Notes under the pieces: generated by a model | Databases searched by the model: none | Told to the model about the DNA's origin: nothing | The model's input: the letters and a program-made list of their open reading frames with translations, nothing else | NCBI RefSeq assembly: GCF_024609785.1 | Contig: NZ_JANHJQ010000008.1 | Coordinates: forward strand, 117,723-181,722 | DNA length: 64,000 nucleotides | Reading direction: 5' to 3' | Source of the DNA: Pseudalkalibacillus decolorationis | Lineage (GTDB): Bacteria > Bacillota > Bacilli > Bacillales > Fictibacillaceae | In this document: one piece after another, positions 58,482 through 64,000 of the stretch | How positions within the stretch are numbered: position 1 is the first letter of the stretch | Layout of the letters: each line of letters begins with the position of its first letter | Position numbers and translations under genes: made by a program

Positions 58482-58806
58482 GTCCTCACCCTTTTTACAT
58501 TTTTAAAATCACTACAATTTAAATTACTGAATATTCCTTATTTTTATTACTATCATACCTGACCATATTTGGAATTTCTATCAAACTTTTAAATAGCAAA
58601 TTAAAACATGAGTTTTTTAATGTGTGGAAACACCTAAAGGTTATAGTAAAAAGGAATTGAAATGATATATATTCTTCTATTCCTCTTTTTTCCGGGACAC
58701 ATTGTCAGGCTAAAGCACTGTTTATTTAAATATTCTGATATAACAATTGATTCTATCACACGATGAACCTATACTATTCCTTAATATTTTAATAGGAGGG
58801 AACATT
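58482..58806. promoter_or_regulatory. Divergent control region, no gene
   Basis: 325 AT-rich bases between the hydrolase operon (minus) and the binding-protein gene (plus). No frame with a ribosome site was found, and no clear operator palindrome stood out. Promoters for both directions must lie here. Confidence 0.4.
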
Positions 58807-59748
58807 TTGAAGAATTCATGGAATAAGATTTTGATTGTTGCATTATTGGGTATCCTTGTTGTGGCTGGATTGAACTTTCCACTCGCTGAAGCTCAAAAGA
58901 GTGGACATGCTCTTGATTGGAACGGAAAGACAATATCAACGCTAGAGGTTAATGGGAAACCCTATGTTCAAGTAGAAAAAGTGGCACAAGCAGCAGGAGT
59001 CAACCTACATAAAGGGTCAAACAAATTCTTTATGCGCTCAAGGCTGGATCATATCCTAAAAAAAGGTGTTATCCGAGTAGGAACGACAGGTGACTATAAA
59101 CCTTTTACGTACTACAATACGGAAACGAACAAATATGAGGGGTACGATATTGAGGCTGCAAAATTAATGGCTGAAGATCTTGGCGTTGATATTGAATTTG
59201 TGAGGACCTCTTGGCCGACATTAATGGAAGATTTATTAGATAATAAGTTCGACATTGCCGTTGGTGGGATCAGTAGGAATACGGACCGTCAAAAGACTGC
59301 TCATTTAACTCACCCCTATATAAACGATGGAAAAGCTCCTTTAATCCGTGGAGAAGATAAAGAAAGGTTCCAGAGTCTAGAAGACATTGATCAGCCCGAT
59401 GTCACAATTGGTGTGAATCCTGGTGGAACAAATCAAAAGTTTGTCGATGCAAATATTAAAAATGCAAATGTAATCGTTGTCGAAAATAACCTTGATATCC
59501 CACAAATGGTCGCTGAAGGTGAAGTCGATGTAATGATTACTGACAGTATAGAAGCCATCTATTATGCCAGTAAAGATTCAAGACTATATGCCGCCCTGAC
59601 TGACAATACGTTTACAAAGTCTCAGAAGGGTTATCTTATGCACCAAAACGATCCTGTCTTCCAAAATTGGGTGAATCTTTGGATGGATGAAATGGAATTG
59701 CAAGGTGAGTTCGACCGCTTAGAACAAAAATGGATATACGGTGATTAG
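58807..59748 (+). CDS. Secreted cyclohexadienyl-dehydratase-like / solute-binding protein
   Basis: A 313-residue exported protein. The signal peptide ends around PLAEA without a lipobox cysteine. Residues 35-75 (STLEVNGKPYVQVEKVAQAA) recall a copper-amine-oxidase-N-like module. The SBP_bac_3 fold follows, starting RLDHILKKGVIRVGTTGDYK, an opening close to PheC-type cyclohexadienyl dehydratases. No ABC permease or ATPase is nearby. It may be a free secreted dehydratase or receptor instead of a transporter subunit. TTG start behind AGGAGGG, which excludes the longer upstream frame. Confidence 0.82.
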   Translation: MKNSWNKILIVALLGILVVAGLNFPLAEAQKSGHALDWNGKTISTLEVNGKPYVQVEKVAQAAGVNLHKGSNKFFMRSRLDHILKKGVIRVGTTGDYKPFTYYNTETNKYEGYDIEAAKLMAEDLGVDIEFVRTSWPTLMEDLLDNKFDIAVGGISRNTDRQKTAHLTHPYINDGKAPLIRGEDKERFQSLEDIDQPDVTIGVNPGGTNQKFVDANIKNANVIVVENNLDIPQMVAEGEVDVMITDSIEAIYYASKDSRLYAALTDNTFTKSQKGYLMHQNDPVFQNWVNLWMDEMELQGEFDRLEQKWIYGD

Positions 59749-59784
59749 GACAAAATAGGTAACATCAAACTCATATTCTCACAA

Positions 59785-59814
59785 GGACATGTTTGCTGCT
59801 ACTGCAAACATGTC
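59785..59814 (+). terminator. Terminator-like hairpin
   Basis: GGACATGTTTGC-TGCTAC-TGCAAACATGTCC: 12-base perfect stem. The T-run is weak (GTTCCATTTA). From here to 60137 no gene was recognised. Confidence 0.6.
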
Positions 59815-60136
59815 CGTTCCATTTATAGAGTCTTAGCAGAAAGGCTTCCTTGCACCTTTGTAATGCTTGATTTGGGGCATAGGTGAATGTTGACGGTTTA
59901 GAAGGAAAAGGACAATTTTTATAGAATATAGATTAGCATCCACTATTGGTTAATAATTTCATCTCCAGTTATCCAAAATAGCAATAGATAAGAAACCTTA
60001 GCTTATTGTACATGCTATGATTACCCTAGGTGGAAATAAGTAACAATCTGGTGGTTCAACAAGTTTAAGCCCCAGACGCATAAGTTTTCAGTCCTGCCAA
60101 GCTTTTTGGAAGGAGGATCGTTTTGATTCTTTAAAA

Positions 60137-60150
60137 ATTATAATTATAAT
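60137..60150. promoter_or_regulatory. AT-rich palindrome just ahead of the VOC gene
   Basis: ATTATAATTATAAT is a perfect 14-base palindrome directly upstream of the TGGAGG ribosome site. It is similar to, but shorter than, PerR-type boxes (TTATAATNATTATAA). A regulator could block initiation here; it may also be chance in AT-rich DNA. Confidence 0.35.
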
Positions 60151-60163
60151 TGGAGGAATTGAG

Positions 60164-60622
60164 ATGTCAGTTGAAAATGCAACAAACAAAAATACAACGA
60201 ACGTAGACAAAGTTAAAACAGATAAAATTTTTGTTAATTTACCGGTTAAAGATCTGAATAAATCCGTCGACTTTTTTACTAAAGTAGGGTTCGAATTCAA
60301 CCCCCAATTTACTGATAAAAATGCAACATGCATGGTTATCAACGAGAACATATTTGTCATGTTATTGGTTGAAGATTATTTTAAAACATTTACCAAAAAA
60401 GAAATTTCTGATTCAACAAGTAGTACAGAAGTTATTGTTGCCTTATCAGCTGAAAGCAAGGAGAAAGTTGATGAGATTGTTAATAGGGCTTTAGCATCAG
60501 GTGGAAAGGCTTCAAATGATCCCGTTGACCACGGCTTTATGTATGGATGGAGTTTTCAGGATATAGATGGTCATCTATGGGAGTTCATGTATATGGACGA
60601 AAGTGCAATCGAACAACATTAA
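60164..60622 (+). CDS. VOC-family protein
   Basis: A 152-residue glyoxalase/bleomycin-resistance-fold protein. A 20-residue polar N-terminal extension precedes KIFVNLPVKDLNKSVDFFTK. The module closes with MYGWSFQDIDGHLWEFMYMD, where H and E occupy usual metal-ligand positions. GGAGG precedes the ATG and a strong terminator follows. It is of the YaeR/PhnB-like lactoylglutathione-lyase-related group; the function is not assignable. Confidence 0.88.
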   Translation: MSVENATNKNTTNVDKVKTDKIFVNLPVKDLNKSVDFFTKVGFEFNPQFTDKNATCMVINENIFVMLLVEDYFKTFTKKEISDSTSSTEVIVALSAESKEKVDEIVNRALASGGKASNDPVDHGFMYGWSFQDIDGHLWEFMYMDESAIEQH

Positions 60623-60727
60623 GAATGAAAATCACTTCGGAGATTATGATTCTATAATTCACTTTAATCCGATTCATATTTCATTCATGCATTACAGGAG
60701 TTAAGTAGCTAAACATGACGTAATCTT

Positions 60728-60764
60728 AAAAGCCTGCATCGCAATGAATGCAGGCTTTTTTTGT
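60728..60764 (+). terminator. Bidirectional terminator between VOC and aldolase genes
   Basis: AAAAGCCTGCAT-CGCAATG-AATGCAGGCTTTTTTT; the stem is perfect and T-runs exist on both strands, so it can serve the convergent genes. Confidence 0.9.
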
Positions 60765-60770
60765 TCAACC

Positions 60771-61404
60771 CTATTGTTTGTTTACCTTTTTTACGGTTTC
60801 TTTTATTTCTTGATTTGTACCTTTTGTCAGGCTTCCGCCAATACCAATCGCAAGTGCACCTGCATCAAACCAGTCTTTAGCATTTTGACCGGATATACCC
60901 CCTGTAGGGATAAAATGAATTCCTGGAAAAGGATCCTTTAATCCTTTTAAATATGTCGGACCAAAAAGGTTGCTAGGAAAAAGTTTTAATAATGTTAATC
61001 CATGATTATAAGCGGTGACCACTTCAGTTGGCGTTAATACTCCTGGGATATAGAGAACGTGTTTATTTTTTGAGAAATCCACAAGCTCCTCAACAAAACC
61101 AGGACTAATAAGAAACTTGGCGCCAGCTTCCACCGCTAATTGCGACTGGTCCACATTTGTTACGGTACCCGCTCCAACAATAAGATTCTCATACTCAGAA
61201 AAATGTTGGATCACCTTTTCAGCTTCGGGAATCGTAAAGGTGAGTTCAAGACACTTTATCCCCGCTGTCAATGAGTACGTTTCCTTTATCAATCGTCTCA
61301 GTTACTGATGGAGCTCGTAATACGGCAATCAGCTTTGTCTCTTTTAACACCTCAAGTTGTTTTAGTTGATCTAAGTCTTTGAACGTATTATTAGTCAATG
61401 TCAA
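60771..61404 (-). pseudogene. eda: KDPG aldolase, frameshifted at a G-run
   Basis: From a TTG at 61404 (GGAGAGGG upstream) the frame encodes LEVLKETKLIAVLRAPSVTE to VLIDSG. It then shifts at GGGG (complement of 61262-61267) into the frame AGIKCLELTFTIPEAEKVIQ, which runs to 60771. Two more bases would restore a 211-residue 2-dehydro-3-deoxyphosphogluconate aldolase with the Lys site in LLKLFPSNLFGPTYLKGL. It is last in the kinase-MFS-HPS-PHI operon. The shift in a homopolymer may be a real mutation, slippage or a base-calling error. Confidence 0.85.
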
Positions 61405-61420
61405 TGGTCCCTCTCCTTCT

Positions 61421-61969
61421 TTATTCTAAGTTACTATGGCGCGTTAAGGCGGAGTTATTGTCTTCCTCTAGCTTTGAAGCAAAACTTAAGCACACTGCGT
61501 CACAAAATATATGGACACATTGATCAAAAAGGGAACCTAATGGTTGGATGCTCGTTGCTTCTTCTTCTCTCCGAAACTTTGTAGCAGCAGGAATGTGAGC
61601 AATAAGTGTTGAATTCAACGCTAATTCCGAATCCGTTTTTGTCGTAATACTAACAACCGAGCAGTCTAGATCCCTTGCCTTTTTTACCGTATTAACGACA
61701 CTCTTTGTTGTTCCAGACCCAGAAACGGCCACGACGACATCTCCTGTTTGGAGTGATGGAGTAATTGTCTCTCCGACGACATACACGTGTGCACCTAAAT
61801 GCATGAGGCGCATCGCAAAGGACTTGGCCATGAAACCTGATCGTCCCTCTCCTACCACAAAGATTCGATTTACTGATTGTAACTGCTGGGCTACACTTCC
61901 TATCAGTCTGGATTCTACTTGCTCTAATACATGTTTTATTTCATTTAAGATCATGTTTAACTCATTCAT
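61421..61969 (-). CDS. hxlB: 6-phospho-3-hexuloisomerase-like SIS protein
   Basis: A 182-residue SIS-domain isomerase. The sugar-phosphate site shows FVVGEGRSGFMAKSFAMRLM and VAVSGSGTTKSVVNTVKKAR, and the C-terminal part PLGSLFDQCVHIFCDAVC matches HxlB/PHI. In the ribulose monophosphate pathway PHI converts 3-hexulose-6-phosphate to fructose-6-phosphate. AAGGAGC precedes the ATG. It overlaps the HPS-like gene by 8 bases. The exact substrate in this operon is uncertain. Confidence 0.85.
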   Translation of the reverse strand: MNELNMILNEIKHVLEQVESRLIGSVAQQLQSVNRIFVVGEGRSGFMAKSFAMRLMHLGAHVYVVGETITPSLQTGDVVVAVSGSGTTKSVVNTVKKARDLDCSVVSITTKTDSELALNSTLIAHIPAATKFRREEEATSIQPLGSLFDQCVHIFCDAVCLSFASKLEEDNNSALTRHSNLE

Positions 61970-62612
61970 GGTTATGCTCCTTATATTGGTTTGCCATCTC
62001 GTAAAATGTTTTCGCAGCGTCCATCGGGTTATCCGCCTTCGTTATGCCAGATCCAATGATAACAACATGGGGGTTACCTTCCTTGATGATCTTTGTAAAA
62101 GAATCAATCGTAATACCGCCAGCAACCGCTACTTTAACCGATTTACCGGGAAAGGATGGAACATGTAAACCGCTGTTTCCGTTTTCCCCTCCTCTTTCCT
62201 GCTGATCTTTACTTAAATGAGCACATACAATAACATCCTCATATTTACTTAAAACATCGAGCTGCTCTTTGGACGTGTTAAGCAAATCAATCATAACTTG
62301 CTTACCATGTCGATTCGCTACTTCAAGGCATGCCTCGATCGAAACAAGTGGAGCTGCCCCGATAACCGTTGCGATATCAGCTCCTGCTGAAAAACAGAGC
62401 TCAAATTCATAAACAGCATTATCAAACGTTTTTATATCAGCAACGATCTTTTTATCAGGAAAGGTTCTTTTCAAACTCCGAACACTTTCCATGCCAAACT
62501 CTTTAATTAAAGAAGTCCCAACTTCGATCCAATCTATATAAGGTGCCACTTTTCTTGTTATAGATACAGCCTCTTCAATTGAAAGTCTATCTAGTGCGAG
62601 TTGAATGTTCAT
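61962..62612 (-). CDS. hxlA: 3-hexulose-6-phosphate synthase-like (HUMPS) lyase
   Basis: A 216-residue TIM-barrel protein of the OMPDC/HUMPS suprafamily. It starts NIQLALDRLSIEEAVSITRK and has the metal/catalytic strand KIVADIKTFDN, GADIATVIGAA and VAVAGGITIDSF. The active-site strand differs from the usual DxKxxD pattern (ADIKTFDN), so the substrate may differ from that of true HPS; 3-keto-gulonate-6-phosphate decarboxylase is a family alternative. It lies between the MFS and PHI-like genes with overlaps on both sides. Confidence 0.82.
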   Translation of the reverse strand: MNIQLALDRLSIEEAVSITRKVAPYIDWIEVGTSLIKEFGMESVRSLKRTFPDKKIVADIKTFDNAVYEFELCFSAGADIATVIGAAPLVSIEACLEVANRHGKQVMIDLLNTSKEQLDVLSKYEDVIVCAHLSKDQQERGGENGNSGLHVPSFPGKSVKVAVAGGITIDSFTKIIKEGNPHVVIIGSGITKADNPMDAAKTFYEMANQYKEHNHE

Positions 62613-63895
62613 AGTGTTTGCGTCTCCATTTGTTTAATTGATTCTTCATTTTTTGTTTTTACGAGCAGCGTAAAGATTACAGATAGTACAAGAGAACCAG
62701 CCATAAAGATGTAAGAAGCACTTGGTCCGCCAGTTGCTCCATTCAGGTATCCAACAAAGTAAGCACCCACGAACGATCCTAAAGCACCCATACTATTAAT
62801 TAATGCCATTGCTCCACCTGCAACGTTACGTGGGAGAATTTCTGGAATGATGGCAAAGAACGGCCCATATGGCGCATACATCGCTCCACCAGCGATCACT
62901 AACAGTACAAATGATAACCAGAAGTTGGATGTTCCAACTACATATGAGCCATAGAATGCGATTGCACCAATTAATAAGGATACCCATACAAAGCTTTTTC
63001 GGTTTAACGTTTTGTCTGAGTAGTGAGACACTAATAACATACCTACAACGGCAAGAACGTATGGTGCCGCAGAAAGCCAGCCTGTTGCTACAATATCCAT
63101 TTTTGACGCATTCGAAATAATTGAAGGAAGCCACATAACAAATCCATAAACCCCAATACTCCAGAAGAAATATTGAAAGCAAAGCAGGACAACCTTTTTG
63201 GATTTAAAGGCTTCACGATAATTTTTCACAGGTTTCATCCCTACTTGTTCCTTTTTCATTTCATCTTCAAGGTTTTTCTTCTGTTCATCAGTCAGCCATT
63301 TTGCCTCTTTCGGCCGGTCATTAACAAGTGCCCACCAGATGAAAGCCCATAAAATTGCGGGAATCCCTTCTAGAATAAACATCCAGCGCCAGTCGAGGGC
63401 TTTTAATAAATAACCTGAAAGGATAGACATCCAAAGAACAGTTACTGGATTACCTAAAATTAAAAACGTATTAGCACGGGAACGTTCTGCTTTTAAAAAC
63501 CAGCCACTTAAAAAGACAAGCATCGCTGGCATGACAGCGCTTTCCACAACCCCTAAAAAGAATCGAATCGGATAAAGCCAGGCGACATTTGTAGCAAGAC
63601 CTGTTGCCGTTGCCAATCCGCCCCATAGAATTAATGACCAGAAAACAAGCTTCTTAGCACTTTTCTTTTCCGCATAGATTGCACCAGGAATTTGAAAGAA
63701 GAAATAACCTAAAAAGAATAAAGATGCCAAGAATGAAGAAACCGTTGCAGTTATGTTTAATTCGTCACCCATTCCACCTGCCACACCGAACCCGTAGTTG
63801 GCACGGTCAAGATAAGCTAGACTATACGTTATAAAGGCGATTGGAATCAATCTTAGCCAACGGCTTCTTGTCGCTAATCGATCGTTTGTCTTCAT
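62609..63895 (-). CDS. MFS transporter, anion:cation symporter (sugar acid) type
   Basis: A 428-residue, 12-helix major facilitator of the ACS family (D-glucarate, galactonate and phthalate transporters). It opens WLRLIPIAFITYSLAYLDRA, followed by YGFGVAGGMGDEL and FFLGYFFFQIPGAIYAEKKS, the typical ACS signature. The ATG at 63895 overlaps the kinase stop (ATGA) and has AGGGGAG upstream. It probably imports the sugar acid degraded by the operon. Confidence 0.9.
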   Translation of the reverse strand: MKTNDRLATRSRWLRLIPIAFITYSLAYLDRANYGFGVAGGMGDELNITATVSSFLASLFFLGYFFFQIPGAIYAEKKSAKKLVFWSLILWGGLATATGLATNVAWLYPIRFFLGVVESAVMPAMLVFLSGWFLKAERSRANTFLILGNPVTVLWMSILSGYLLKALDWRWMFILEGIPAILWAFIWWALVNDRPKEAKWLTDEQKKNLEDEMKKEQVGMKPVKNYREAFKSKKVVLLCFQYFFWSIGVYGFVMWLPSIISNASKMDIVATGWLSAAPYVLAVVGMLLVSHYSDKTLNRKSFVWVSLLIGAIAFYGSYVVGTSNFWLSFVLLVIAGGAMYAPYGPFFAIIPEILPRNVAGGAMALINSMGALGSFVGAYFVGYLNGATGGPSASYIFMAGSLVLSVIFTLLVKTKNEESIKQMETQTL

Positions 63896-64000
63896 CGTCT
63901 TAAACACTCCCCTTTACTCATAAAATCACCCAATTTTTCCCGGTTTGGCAGTCCATCACTATCTCCAGGCGACTGAACCTGAAGGGCACCAATCGCATTT
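63892..64000 (-). CDS. PfkB-family sugar kinase (2-keto-3-deoxygluconate kinase type), 3' end only
   Basis: Only the last 35 residues are in the window (NAIGALQVQSPGDSDGLPNR then EKLGDFMSKGECLRR). The G-AL-QSPGD-(D/E)GLP ending is typical of KDG kinases of the PfkB family. The stop overlaps the MFS start. With the KDPG aldolase at the end of the operon it would form the usual KDG to pyruvate plus glyceraldehyde-3-phosphate route. Confidence 0.75.
   Translation of the reverse strand, partial: NAIGALQVQSPGDSDGLPNREKLGDFMSKGECLRR

Noticed and set aside
61117-61308. Plus-strand frame inside the aldolase gene
   Set aside because: Antisense shadow of conserved KDPG aldolase sequence.
1-64000. tRNA, rRNA, replication origin, riboswitch
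   Set aside because: Read for cloverleaf and conserved rRNA segments, DnaA-box clusters and known riboswitch cores; none was convincing.

Overview
The window looks like chromosomal DNA from a spore-forming member of the Bacillaceae. It has moderately low GC, strong Bacillus-type ribosome binding sites with many TTG and GTG starts, a YjcZ-type small protein, YndM-like, YjdJ-like and YqjF-like proteins, SigM-like ECF sigma/anti-sigma pairs, a Rap phosphatase with an exported peptide gene, and a thermolysin-type protease. No rRNA, tRNA or CRISPR array was seen. The region is accessory in character: many acetyltransferases, efflux pumps and resistance-type enzymes, dispersed repeats and an unusually large number of broken genes.

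Layout. 0-9 kb: MacB-type ABC transporter; XRE regulator with a membrane partner; ArsR/SRPBCC pair with a clear operator; DoxX; a HAD pseudogene; an ECF sigma/anti-sigma operon with its own ECF promoter; GNAT and VOC proteins; the 3' end of a group II intron. 9.26-18.08 kb: a complete Tn3-family element with 38-bp terminal repeats (35/38 identical) and a 5-bp target duplication (TTTAT), inserted in an Lrp/AsnC gene remnant. It carries an intact TnpA, a TnpI-type recombinase, the N-terminal stub of a second TnpA, a resolvase remnant, a divergent LysR/dehydratase passenger pair and a GC-rich membrane protein gene. 18-40 kb: GNAT/nucleotidyltransferase/NUDIX cluster, threonine synthase-like enzyme, TetR regulator, a second SigM-like operon whose sigma gene has an amber stop, a Qnr-like pentapeptide protein, CAP/LysM protein, MFS and LysE exporters, YndM-like proteins, an S14 ribosomal protein paralogue and a cyanophycinase. 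40-53 kb: M4 protease; three gene fragments in a row; MerR/MFS pair; a Rieske-FAD oxidoreductase; the Rap gene overlapping a peptide gene with nine copies of a 13-residue unit; an azoreductase fragment; a frameshifted TetL-like pump with its TetR. 53-64 kb: an operon of M20 hydrolase, amidohydrolase, DUF3311 and sodium symporter opposite a secreted solute-binding-like protein; then a sugar-acid-type operon (PfkB kinase, MFS, HPS-like, PHI-like, KDPG aldolase), with the aldolase frameshifted.

The most interesting unit is the Rap gene with the multi-copy exported peptide at 49.4-51.0 kb, which looks like a quorum-sensing cassette with a repeat-amplified pheromone precursor. Also notable are the mosaic Tn3 element and a family of about 90-bp intergenic repeats with five near-full copies, one of which supplies the C-terminus of an acetyltransferase.
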